Assembly (NCBI RefSeq): GCF_019343475.1
Contig: NZ_CP072453.1
Span: forward strand, 124,001 to 188,000
Source of the DNA: Providencia sp. R33
Lineage (GTDB): Bacteria > Pseudomonadota > Gammaproteobacteria > Enterobacterales > Enterobacteriaceae
DNA length: 64,000 bases
Reading direction: 5' to 3'
A program made the translations under genes and the position numbers. The notes beneath the pieces were generated by a model, which saw nothing but the letters and a program-made list of their open reading frames with translations, did not search any database and was not told the origin of the DNA. Below, one piece after another: positions 7,214 through 14,428 of this stretch (position 1 is its first letter; each line of letters opens with the position of its first letter).

Positions 7214-7717
7214 ATGATGAAAAGAATATTAGCAGTGGCTGCGGTGGTTGCTTTGCTGGCTGGGTGTGACAGCAAACCAGATGCCCCGTTCGGCTTGAAG
7301 TGGGGGCAGAGCATGGATAGCGTCAGCTTTATTAAAGATGGTGATTGTGAGAAGAAGCGAGACGAAACAGTTTGTACTTTTGATAATACTCCTCCGTTTA
7401 ATGAATGGACTTATGAAAACAGACTTAAATTCAAAAGCGAAAAGCTCGTTGAAGTAAGTTCATTTTTTAATGCTGTTGATGATAAAGAATACTTCTGTGT
7501 TTTATTGGGAGAAGAAAGTAAATATTTGGCTGGGGTAATTAAAGATGGCGAAAAGCTATTTGATGCTGCAAAAAGCTGCCTTGATATTAAAGTTAAGCCA
7601 GATATAACAAGGGACGCTTTTTACGAAAAATTCACCTCCACATATGGAGTGGTCAAAATTTATTTAACACTAGATCCTTATGTTGGAATAATCACATACT
7701 CACCACCTGAAAAATAA
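7214..7717 (+). CDS. Lipoprotein with APFGLKWGQS motif, phage cargo
   Basis: 167 residues from the ATG at 7214; the next ATG (7217) fits the AAAGG site equally well. The signal ends in a clear lipobox, LLAGC, so a lipid-anchored envelope protein is expected; Asp follows the Cys, which hints at inner-membrane retention by the +2 rule. The mature part opens DAPFGLKWGQS and is a distant paralog of the exported protein at 2255. No family recognised. It lies between two terminators and has nothing in common with tail proteins, so I read it as a moron expressed from the prophage. Confidence 0.65.
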   Translation: MMKRILAVAAVVALLAGCDSKPDAPFGLKWGQSMDSVSFIKDGDCEKKRDETVCTFDNTPPFNEWTYENRLKFKSEKLVEVSSFFNAVDDKEYFCVLLGEESKYLAGVIKDGEKLFDAAKSCLDIKVKPDITRDAFYEKFTSTYGVVKIYLTLDPYVGIITYSPPEK

Positions 7718-7740
7718 ACCGAATAACTTTTTTAGCTAAC

Positions 7741-7772
7741 AGCCCTGTCATTTGACGGGGCTTTCTTTTTTC
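7741..7772 (+). terminator. Intrinsic terminator before tape measure
   Basis: AGCCCTGTCA paired with TGACGGGGCT (one G-T pair), then a T-rich tract to 7772. The tape measure start codon lies 15 bases further on. Confidence 0.85.
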
Positions 7773-7786
7773 TAGAGGAAAGTAAA

Positions 7787-10700
7787 ATGGCAGAACAAAC
7801 TTCACGCCTTGCGATCATATTAGATAGTTTAGGCGCTCAAAAAAGCTCAGAGAGCCTAGCAAGCGCATTGGGCAGGCTAACACAGCAAGGAGAAAGAGCT
7901 AGCGACTCAACAGATAATTTAAGCGTTTCATTTAAACGGCTAGCAACATCCGCAGCAGGGGCTTTATCAATAGGTGTTGTGGTCAAGACTGTTGATGAGT
8001 GGGGGCAGGTTGCCGCGCGTATTAAGAATGCTTTGAAGTCTGTTGAGGGTGATATTAAAAACTACTCAATGCTTCAAGAACGCTTTTTAGAAATTAGTAA
8101 CCGTAATGGTAAAAATATTGCTGATACGCAATTGTTATATATTGGCGCTGCCACTTCAATGCAGGAGTTGGGATATAGCACAACTCAAACCGTCGATTAT
8201 ATCGAATCGCTCTCATCCTCAATGACTGCGAATGCCTCAAGTGTCAATGAAGTCCTGTCGATGCAAAATGCGCTAAATAAAGCAATGGTTGCAGGCAAAG
8301 TTGCAGGCGAAAACTGGAACTCAATAATGAATGCAACGCCTACCTTACTTGGCGATATTGCAAAAGAGTTAGAAAAACAAAACGGCGGCATTAAAGTTAC
8401 TGAGATGGAAGTCAAAAAGCTAGCTGCTGACGGTAAGATTTCGTTTAAGCTGTTTGCTGATGCGGTTATGGCTGCAAAAGATGCGAATAATGCGCTAGCA
8501 GACAGTATGGATAACACTGTTGCAGATGGCTTTACTCGGGTTACAAACTCGGCAAAAGCCTACTATGGGGAAATGAACCAAAACTTAGGTATAACTCGTT
8601 CCATTTCAGCAGGACTGGCAATCTTAAGTGATAACTTTGGTTCGGTTTCTACAGTGTTAACTGGCATTATCGGTATTGGTGCTGCTCGTTATTTTGGCGG
8701 ATTATCTACAAGTATATTTCTTACAACTAAAGATGTGATTAGTAATACAGCGGCAACATACGCTAACGCAGCTGCACAAAGCAGATTGGCAGCAGCGGCC
8801 TCTCTCGCTAAAGGGGCTTTAGGGTTAGTCGGTGGCCCAGCCGGTGCCGCCATGCTTGCAGCGGGTGCAATTTTTTATTTTTATCAAAAGGCTGAGCAAG
8901 CAAAAGAAGAAGCAATGGCACTTGCTGATAAAGTAGACCAGCTTAGGGGTAGCTTTAATAAGCTCAACACAACTCAATTAAAGGGAGTGATAGCAGATTC
9001 AGCAGATAGCCTTGAAATTTTAAATGATGAGCTAGAAGCTTCAAACAACCTTATTGCAGGCAGGGAGCTTGAGTATAAGAAAATAGAAACATCCCTAATC
9101 CATTTTGGGAATAGAGAGCAAGATTTAGCTAAAAAACGTAGGGAGATAGATCAACAAAGAAGGGTAAGTGCAGACTTAGAGGCTAAAATAGCTAACGTCA
9201 CACGATTGTCAGCGGATGCCGTGAATGAACTTAATTCCCGACTTTCAGAAGGGAAAGCTATATTTGAGGCATCTACAGCCAAGGGAAATAGTTTGGCTCA
9301 AACAGTAGGCTTAATGGCAGCCAAATTCAGAGAGGCTGCAGATGCAAAGGCTGCTCTTGATAATCAGATGAGCAGTAAGCCATTAGATTCATCAGATGCC
9401 GCAGCTTATCTTAAGCAATTAGAACAGCAAAACGAATTACTTAACATTCAAGACTTGCGAAAAAGAGCAATCAGAAAGGCGCTAATGGATGCGGAAAAAA
9501 ATGGCGCATCACCTGGGCAAATTGCAAGTATAGAAGCTGCCGCTGGTAAATATTTCGACCTATCAAAAGCTGAAAGCGATAGGCTAAAGCTTCTAAACAA
9601 AACCTCCACCTATTCTGAATCAGCCGCGCAGAAGCGATTATCTAACCTACAGGAACAAAATGCCGCACTTAAACTTCAAAGTGAAATTAGCGATAAACTA
9701 GGTACACAACAGCAAGCATTGGTTAAGTGGAATCAAGAAATTAAGGATATTGAGGATAAGCAAGCCAAAGGTAAGTTAACGACTGACCAAAAATCACTAT
9801 TAGCCAATAAAGCACTGATTACGGCTGAGTTAGAACGCGCCGCCGAATATGAAAAAATCATTCAACGCAAAGAAGCTGAAGTAAAGATAGCTGCCTACAA
9901 CAAGCAACTCATGGAAGAAACCGCACAAGCACAACGAGCTTATAATATTGAGCTGCAAGGCGCTGGTATTGGTAATTTAGCACGTAGCCGGTTACAGGAA
10001 AGGTTACGCCTCGAGGAGGAATATCAAAAGAAACACGCGGCATTAACTGCCCAATATAATGATGCTTCATCTGGCATTACCCAAGAAATGTATGAGAAAG
10101 AAACTCAAATCATTAAAGGTGAATTAGATAAGCGTATTTTAATGATGCAGGGCTACCACGCCGAACAGGATTCTTTACGCCAGAATTGGCAGATTGGAGC
10201 GCAAGAGGCTTTAAGAAATTATATAGATAGTTCAAAGGATTACAGTCAGCAAGCTAATGACATTATCACCAATAATTTAAATACTCTCACGGATGGCCTT
10301 AGTAATTCATTTACCAATATGCTAACCGGAACTCAATCATTTACTGAATCATTAAGAAACATGTCAGCAGATTTGGCTAAGTCTATTATTAATGATTTAA
10401 TCAAGATAGCGATACAAGCAGCTATTACCAACTCACTAACAGGCTTTTTCGGTGGAGGCAGTGGTGGCTCTGTGAGTATTTTTAATGCGGGATTAAAAGG
10501 GCTTGGATTTGCTAATGGCGGTCTTGTAGAGGGCTTTGCAGGTGGTGGTTATACAGGTAAGGGGGGTAAATACGACCCTAGAGGTGTAGTCCATGCTGGC
10601 GAGTTCGTATTCACGAAGGAAGCTACGGAAAAAATCGGCGTTCCAAACCTTTACAAGATGATGAATACCGGAAGTATCCCGATGGATGCATTGAAAAACG

Positions 10701-10969
10701 ATCAATACGCCATGAAGAATATTCATCCGGCCAACCAGACGACGAATAATAGTAATGAAGAGTCAAACACTCAGATAATTCATGTTAATCCAGCACCAAT
10801 AACGGTGAATGGTAATCCTGATGATAGAACTATCGCCCAGCTTCAAGCAACGCAAAAACAAGCGGTTAAACAGGCAATCAATGAGATGACAGATCAGTTA
10901 GAGAGAGCTAGAGGTAAATTTGGGAAGACTATGCACGGGTTGTACCCTAACCGGAAGTTAAAAAATTAA
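7787..10969 (+). CDS. Phage tail tape measure protein
   Basis: 1060 residues, the longest gene of the prophage, sited after the chaperone pair and cargo and before the minor tail genes. The N-terminal third carries the tape measure domain (LQERFLEISNRNGKNIADTQ, then GENWNSIMNATPTLLGDIAK). A hydrophobic segment follows at ~345-370 (GALGLVGGPAGAAMLAAGA), then long coiled coil. The C-terminus has the Gly-rich lambda H-like stretch GFANGGLVEGFAGGGY and the HAGEFVFTKEA motif. It fixes tail length and passes through the envelope with DNA. At roughly 1.5 angstrom per residue the tail would be about 150-160 nm, an estimate from length only. Confidence 0.95.
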   Translation: MAEQTSRLAIILDSLGAQKSSESLASALGRLTQQGERASDSTDNLSVSFKRLATSAAGALSIGVVVKTVDEWGQVAARIKNALKSVEGDIKNYSMLQERFLEISNRNGKNIADTQLLYIGAATSMQELGYSTTQTVDYIESLSSSMTANASSVNEVLSMQNALNKAMVAGKVAGENWNSIMNATPTLLGDIAKELEKQNGGIKVTEMEVKKLAADGKISFKLFADAVMAAKDANNALADSMDNTVADGFTRVTNSAKAYYGEMNQNLGITRSISAGLAILSDNFGSVSTVLTGIIGIGAARYFGGLSTSIFLTTKDVISNTAATYANAAAQSRLAAAASLAKGALGLVGGPAGAAMLAAGAIFYFYQKAEQAKEEAMALADKVDQLRGSFNKLNTTQLKGVIADSADSLEILNDELEASNNLIAGRELEYKKIETSLIHFGNREQDLAKKRREIDQQRRVSADLEAKIANVTRLSADAVNELNSRLSEGKAIFEASTAKGNSLAQTVGLMAAKFREAADAKAALDNQMSSKPLDSSDAAAYLKQLEQQNELLNIQDLRKRAIRKALMDAEKNGASPGQIASIEAAAGKYFDLSKAESDRLKLLNKTSTYSESAAQKRLSNLQEQNAALKLQSEISDKLGTQQQALVKWNQEIKDIEDKQAKGKLTTDQKSLLANKALITAELERAAEYEKIIQRKEAEVKIAAYNKQLMEETAQAQRAYNIELQGAGIGNLARSRLQERLRLEEEYQKKHAALTAQYNDASSGITQEMYEKETQIIKGELDKRILMMQGYHAEQDSLRQNWQIGAQEALRNYIDSSKDYSQQANDIITNNLNTLTDGLSNSFTNMLTGTQSFTESLRNMSADLAKSIINDLIKIAIQAAITNSLTGFFGGGSGGSVSIFNAGLKGLGFANGGLVEGFAGGGYTGKGGKYDPRGVVHAGEFVFTKEATEKIGVPNLYKMMNTGSIPMDALKNDQYAMKNIHPANQTTNNSNEESNTQIIHVNPAPITVNGNPDDRTIAQLQATQKQAVKQAINEMTDQLERARGKFGKTMHGLYPNRKLKN

Positions 10970-10981
10970 ATAGTGACCAAT

Positions 10982-11004
10982 AAGGCAGTTATCTGCCTTT
11001 TTGC
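10982..11004 (+). terminator. Intrinsic terminator after tape measure
   Basis: AAGGCAG-TTAT-CTGCCTT with five T. It ends the structural unit before the next cargo gene. Confidence 0.8.
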
Positions 11005-11061
11005 TTTGTTTTGCCAGCCTATTTAGTTAACATAAATAAAATTTAACTAGTGGGGTTAGGG

Positions 11062-11739
11062 ATGAAGAAGGTTATATTGGCTTTTATTGCTGTTGTTTTA
11101 GTTAGTGGCTGTACATCGACAAAATATAATTATATGCCAAAGGTGAAAAATATTAGTGAGCCACCTATTGGCAGTGTAAATACAGCTTATGTAGGTGATT
11201 CTCTGCTTAAGCAGGGGATCATGAGTGAGTATGAAGGCATAAAAGTTACTGCTCCGGCTCGTGTATCGTGGACATATACAATCACATCTGGTGTATTTAA
11301 AAAAATAGGGGATAGTACAGAAGGTGAATTTTACTTCCCTGCTGGTACGATAGATTCTGGTACAGTAGATAAAGCAGCTATTGCAGATCCATGGAAGGCA
11401 ATAATGGTGAAGGCGAAAACAAAAGAGCTATGCGTGATTACTGCTTTCGGTGTTGCGGTTTGTGAGTCTAATATGCCATATGAAAAGACAATGCTGAATG
11501 TTGCTAATGATAATTCATTCCAACAAACTCTATTGTATAACGGTAGAGTTGGTAACAAGATAAATATAGGCTATAGAGAGGCATCGAGCAACATGGCTAG
11601 ACCTGCGTTCAATAATGACGTCGAGTATGACCTTTCCGAATCAAAAGTCATCGGATATAAGGGGGCGAAAGTTGAAGTTATGGACGCAACAAATCAATCA
11701 ATAAAATACAAAGTTATAAGTAATTTCAACAATCAATAG
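11062..11739 (+). CDS. Phage-encoded lipoprotein, unknown function
   Basis: 225 residues from the ATG at 11062; a GTG four codons upstream is in frame but would bury the ribosome site. The signal MKKVILAFIAVVLVSGC ends in a lipobox, and TS after the Cys predicts outer-membrane sorting. The mature part is beta-rich and soluble (GEFYFPAGTIDSG, then NIGYREASSNMARPAFN). No family recognised. A terminator stands on each side, so it forms its own small unit between tape measure and the toxin-antitoxin pair. A surface role such as superinfection exclusion is possible but unproven. Confidence 0.65.
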   Translation: MKKVILAFIAVVLVSGCTSTKYNYMPKVKNISEPPIGSVNTAYVGDSLLKQGIMSEYEGIKVTAPARVSWTYTITSGVFKKIGDSTEGEFYFPAGTIDSGTVDKAAIADPWKAIMVKAKTKELCVITAFGVAVCESNMPYEKTMLNVANDNSFQQTLLYNGRVGNKINIGYREASSNMARPAFNNDVEYDLSESKVIGYKGAKVEVMDATNQSIKYKVISNFNNQ

Positions 11740-11748
11740 TTATCAAGT

Positions 11749-11770
11749 AAGCCCCATACGGGGCTTTTAT
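11749..11770 (+). terminator. Intrinsic terminator after lipoprotein gene
   Basis: AAGCCCC-ATA-CGGGGCTT followed by a short T run. Confidence 0.8.
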
Positions 11771-11773
11771 ATT

Positions 11774-11790
11774 GCCCGTCCTTGGGCTGG
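11774..11790. repeat. Third copy of the antirepressor-end hairpin
   Basis: GCCCGTCCTTGGGCTGG matches 2808-2824 and the reverse complement of the segment following the second antirepressor. No antirepressor sequence flanks it here, so it may be a scar of an older insertion or a shared recombination point. Confidence 0.6.
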
Positions 11791-11843
11791 ATGGTGGGTG
11801 TTCCTTGGTTCGAAAAATAAACAAATGTTCTCTTGGTGTAAAA

Positions 11844-11857
11844 TATGATCTATCATA
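11844..11857. promoter_or_regulatory. Palindrome upstream of hicB-like gene
   Basis: TATGAT-CT-ATCATA, a perfect dyad 27 bases before the start codon. This is where a toxin-antitoxin operator for autoregulation would be expected. Confidence 0.45.
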
Positions 11858-11884
11858 AAGGTATAGATGCGTCAGGAGGTAATT

Positions 11885-12538
11885 ATGGGTGCAGCTGTTT
11901 ATAGAACTAAATTCGGGAGTGTGGAAATAAAATATGTAGCACTAAATCACGAGCTATATGTTTCCCGTTCTGATTTGATAGAGGCTGTTCGTGCTTGCTG
12001 TACGGACTATGTAAAACCAGTAGCTAATAGGCTTGTAGATAAATATATGGAGATGTTTGCTGATTCATATGACAGTAAATGTGCAAAATTAAGCGAAAGT
12101 AACATAGGTCCAGTTATTCACTTCCATGCAGCGGGTAACTTATTAGATACAATGTCTGATTTTAATTACACTGATGATAATGAGTTAATTGAATCAGGTA
12201 GAAGAATAAGAGCTTTATTTTTATGGCTTGCTGATTCTTCATATAATGCTAGTTCTTATTTTGGGATGACGATTTTAGATACGTTAGGTTCTGTTAGAAA
12301 TAGACTGGATAGGCACTCACCACCGTTTGTTGTTAGGGTCATCCATGATGGAGTTTGGATTGGTGAATGTGATGATCTTGGGTTAGTTACAGAAGCAAAT
12401 TCATATGACGAACTAACTAGTAGAGTTTGGGAAATAGCTCCTGAGTTATATGCAGAGAACGGTTTAGGGAATTCAACTGACGGCATGAGAATTAAGTTTG
12501 TTCAAGAGCAGTCATCTGACTCAAGGATGGCACTTTGA
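11885..12538 (+). CDS. HicB-like antitoxin with DUF1902 domain and extra N-terminal region
   Basis: 217 residues from the ATG at 11885, which has a perfect AGGAGGT upstream. Residues ~135-190 match the DUF1902/HicB-type fold (PPFVVRVIHDGVWIGECDDL, then NSYDELTSRVWEIAPEL). The N-terminal ~125 residues (VEIKYVALNHELYVSRSDL) belong to no family I know and make the protein more than twice the length of a usual HicB. The HicA-like toxin starts one base after its stop, so the antitoxin comes first, the reverse of E. coli hicAB. It should bind and mask the toxin and repress the operon. The pair could stabilise the prophage or abort infection. Confidence 0.7.
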   Translation: MGAAVYRTKFGSVEIKYVALNHELYVSRSDLIEAVRACCTDYVKPVANRLVDKYMEMFADSYDSKCAKLSESNIGPVIHFHAAGNLLDTMSDFNYTDDNELIESGRRIRALFLWLADSSYNASSYFGMTILDTLGSVRNRLDRHSPPFVVRVIHDGVWIGECDDLGLVTEANSYDELTSRVWEIAPELYAENGLGNSTDGMRIKFVQEQSSDSRMAL

Positions 12539-12539
12539 T

Positions 12540-12737
12540 ATGGGATCTGGATTATATCCTGAGCTAACAAATATACTTCTAACTAATGGGTGTTATTTCG
12601 TAAGGCAAGGAAAGGGAAGCCATGAGATATGGCGAAGTGACATCACAAATAAATCATTTAGTGTCCCATATTCAATAGTGTCAAAGCACACTGCCAATGC
12701 AATCTTAAAGCAAGCTGGTTTAAAAGAAAAAATATAA
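12540..12737 (+). CDS. hicA: HicA-like mRNA interferase toxin
   Basis: 65 residues, the usual size for HicA. It has the family's signature FVRQGKGSHEIW with the catalytic His in GSH, a basic second half and the closing helix TANAILKQAGL. HicA toxins have a double-stranded-RNA-binding fold and cut mRNA in the absence of antitoxin. The start at 12540 is one base after the stop of the antitoxin gene, with AAGGA upstream, so the two are coupled. An in-frame ATG at 12498 lies inside the antitoxin gene and is not used. A bidirectional-looking terminator follows. Confidence 0.8.
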   Translation: MGSGLYPELTNILLTNGCYFVRQGKGSHEIWRSDITNKSFSVPYSIVSKHTANAILKQAGLKEKI

Positions 12738-12746
12738 TCAATATGG

Positions 12747-12773
12747 AATAGCCCAGTTCAGGGCTATTTTTTG
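12747..12773. terminator. Terminator shared by hicA and mnt
   Basis: AATAGCCC-AGTTCA-GGGCTATT then six T. It lies between two convergent genes and overlaps the last codons of mnt. Confidence 0.85.
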
Positions 12774-13018
12774 TCATTTTCGTATAGTTTAACCAATGTG
12801 TTGAAAACCATTCTTTTGACTTCTTCGGCCTGGTGGTCGGCAAGTTTTTCTGTGTCACTTCGGTAGCCTGAAAAAATAGGTGGTTTCTCAAGTGCATCTA
12901 AGACTATCTGCAATAGCTCAGCATTAAATGATCTACCATTAGATTTAGCTCTATATTTAAGCTTCTCCCTCACCTCATGAGGCATCCTGAAGGAAAATTT
13001 TGGGTCGTCTCTAGCCAT
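12764..13018 (-). CDS. mnt: Mnt repressor, P22-type, module 2
   Basis: 84 residues from the ATG at 13018 (AAGGA upstream), against 83 with Met in P22 Mnt. It is a plain ortholog: MARDDPKFSFRMPHEVREKL, then NGRSFNAELLQIVLDAL, then the tetramerising helix VKRMVFNTLVKLYE. In P22, Mnt is made in lysogens and keeps ant silent. Of its operator-reading residues (R2, H6, N8 and R10 after Met removal), R2 and R10 are kept while H6 is Lys and N8 is Ser. The nearby operator keeps the P22 core but changes bases further out, a plausible covariation. It diverges from arc. Confidence 0.93.
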   Translation of the reverse strand: MARDDPKFSFRMPHEVREKLKYRAKSNGRSFNAELLQIVLDALEKPPIFSGYRSDTEKLADHQAEEVKRMVFNTLVKLYENDKK

Positions 13019-13041
13019 TCTATTAATCCTTTCTATATTTA

Positions 13042-13070
13042 TTGACATGATAGGATGATGCTATTATATT
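13042..13070 (+). promoter_or_regulatory. P-ant promoter
   Basis: TTGACA, 17 bases, TATATT: a near-consensus sigma-70 promoter facing arc and the antirepressor. The Arc operator fills the spacer, as at P22 Pant. Confidence 0.85.
13047..13067. promoter_or_regulatory. Arc operator, P22-like
   Basis: ATGATAG-N7-CTATTAT, 21 bases. The half-sites match the P22 arc operator (ATGATAG and CTACTAT, recalled from memory), and the Arc here keeps the P22 contact residues Q9, N11 and R13. Confidence 0.85.
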
Positions 13071-13074
13071 CTCA

Positions 13075-13095
13075 ATAAGGCCACGGTGGCCTATA
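13075..13095. promoter_or_regulatory. Mnt operator, P22-like
   Basis: AGGCCAC-G-GTGGCCT is a perfect dyad whose core CCACGGTGG equals that of the P22 mnt operator; outer bases differ symmetrically. It sits just downstream of the P-ant -10, ahead of arc. Confidence 0.82.
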
Positions 13096-13105
13096 AGGAG
13101 AAAAT

Positions 13106-13273
13106 ATGAAAGGAGCAAGCAGAATGCCTCAGCTTAACTTCCGCTGGCCTCAAAAAGATATAGATGAAGCGAAGGAATGGGCTGAAAGTGTTGGAAGGTC
13201 ATTAAACACAGAAGTTAACAGGATTGTTATGGAGTACATCAAGGAAAGAAAGATAGCTATGCAAAAGCAGTGA
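13106..13273 (+). CDS. arc: Arc repressor, P22-type, module 2
   Basis: 55 residues, a clear ortholog of P22 Arc (53): it opens MKGASRMPQLNFRWP where P22 has MKGMSKMPQFNLRWP. Gln9, Asn11 and Arg13, which read the operator, are identical. The GRSLNTEVNRIVMEYIKE region matches helices A-B. AAGGAG stands eight bases before the ATG. Arc dimers should shut down P-ant after infection, limiting antirepressor. The antirepressor follows on the same strand, separated by a hairpin overlapping the arc stop codon. Confidence 0.93.
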   Translation: MKGASRMPQLNFRWPQKDIDEAKEWAESVGRSLNTEVNRIVMEYIKERKIAMQKQ

Positions 13274-13304
13274 AGCCCCAACTACTAGGAATAGTTAGGG
13301 CTTC
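13272..13304 (+). promoter_or_regulatory. arc-ant intercistronic hairpin, module 2
   Basis: GAAGCCC paired with GGGCTTC, plus inner AACT/AGTT, spanning the end of arc. It is the counterpart of 3841-3873. In P22 this gap holds the sar antisense RNA control of ant; the hairpin could be its end, an attenuator, or both. Confidence 0.6.
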
Positions 13305-13334
13305 GATTTTGTCAGAGTCTTAGGAGAAACCGAC

Positions 13335-14348
13335 ATGAATAATGTAGCAAATATTAATGATGTGAGCAATTCAGTTAAGGCGACACCATCAATTTTACAT
13401 AGTGGTACGCCAGTTATTACTACTGGAATTATGGCTAAGCTATACGGAACGGACGAAGTAAATGTAAAAATGAACTTCTCGCGTAACGCTGATAGATTCA
13501 TAGAGGGAAAACATTATTTTAAGTTGGAAGGCGTTGAACTTAAAGTATTTAAGGACAGAGTAACTGAAAGTTACCCAGTTAAATTTCATGACCAAATAGT
13601 AGGGAAGAGAGCTAGAAGTCTAACGCTATGGACTGAACGCGGAGCCGCACGGCACGCTAAAATGCTAGATACAGATCAGGCATGGGATGTTTTCGAGGCG
13701 TTAGAGGATTTCTACTTTACAAAGAAAGACAATTCGCAGCGTAAAGCTAAACAAATTGCTGGATGCCTTACATCAGAGCAGCAAGAGGTAATCAAACAAC
13801 TTGTTTTAAATCGCGGCAAAGCATTACCAAAAGATAAACAAGCAAAAGCAATGATTACTATGTGGTCGTCGCTAAAAAGTCATTTTGGTTGCACGTACAA
13901 AGAAATTGATAGCGATAAGTTCACAGAGGCATTATCACTGGCTGCGCGTGTTCCACTTGAGGGTGAGTATTTACCGAAGCAAACAGAGCAATTCGTTAAT
14001 TGTCGCGTACTTCACCACTATGACGACAAAGGCGCGATTATTAAATCTGAAATAGCAGCAGACGACGAGCAATTAACTAGCCCGAAAGTATTTGCTGATT
14101 TAGCCGAAAGTCGCGGTTATGTCATGGTTAAGAAAGATGATATTTACTGTGATTCGACAGTTAGCGCTAACGTCAATGCTGCCTATGGGAATTTTAAAAT
14201 ACTGAAAGAAATCTGGTATGAAAAAATCAATCCATTCTTATCAACATTCTCACCCGAAATATCATCACAGGTCAGCGGTGCAATGGGTAATGTAGATGGC
14301 CCTATCTACTTGGCTAAATTAAGTCTAACGCCAAAATTACCAGCCTAA
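13335..14348 (+). CDS. Antirepressor 2, ORF6N domain, module 2
   Basis: 337 residues, start fixed by TTAGGAGA at good spacing. The N-terminal ORF6N domain (NFSRNADRFIEGKHYFKLEG, then LTLWTERGAARHAKMLDTDQ) is homologous to antirepressor 1. The central ~75 residues differ (TSEQQEVIKQLVLNRGKAL). The last ~130 residues are almost identical to antirepressor 1. The gene is third in a P22-like immI unit: promoter with Arc operator, arc, hairpin, ant. It is not related by eye to P22 Ant itself in the C-terminus. Its target, presumably the prophage repressor, lies outside the window. Confidence 0.88.
   Translation: MNNVANINDVSNSVKATPSILHSGTPVITTGIMAKLYGTDEVNVKMNFSRNADRFIEGKHYFKLEGVELKVFKDRVTESYPVKFHDQIVGKRARSLTLWTERGAARHAKMLDTDQAWDVFEALEDFYFTKKDNSQRKAKQIAGCLTSEQQEVIKQLVLNRGKALPKDKQAKAMITMWSSLKSHFGCTYKEIDSDKFTEALSLAARVPLEGEYLPKQTEQFVNCRVLHHYDDKGAIIKSEIAADDEQLTSPKVFADLAESRGYVMVKKDDIYCDSTVSANVNAAYGNFKILKEIWYEKINPFLSTFSPEISSQVSGAMGNVDGPIYLAKLSLTPKLPA
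13956..14348 (+). repeat. Antirepressor 3' repeat, copy 2
   Basis: Gap-free inverted partner of 2832-3224; similarity continues to the hairpin ending at about 14370. The copies are 10.7 kb apart and enclose the OLD/methyltransferase cassette, tape measure and toxin-antitoxin genes. Confidence 0.9.
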
Positions 14349-14354
14349 CCACCC

Positions 14355-14370
14355 AGCCCAAGGACGGGCT
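14355..14370 (+). terminator. Hairpin downstream of antirepressor 2
   Basis: AGCCC-N6-GGGCT, same as after antirepressor 1; weak T tract. Confidence 0.5.
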
Positions 14371-14428
14371 ATAAATTCACATCGACACACGCCTCTTAGC
14401 TAAGGTCTTTCAGTAAGGATTGGAACTA

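Noticed and set aside
3225..13955. Inverted 393-base repeats could flip the 10.7 kb between them as a phase switch
   Set aside because: The segment contains the tape measure gene in correct late-operon direction; inversion would destroy tail synthesis. Homologous recombination is possible but a programmed switch is unlikely, and no recombinase site is visible.
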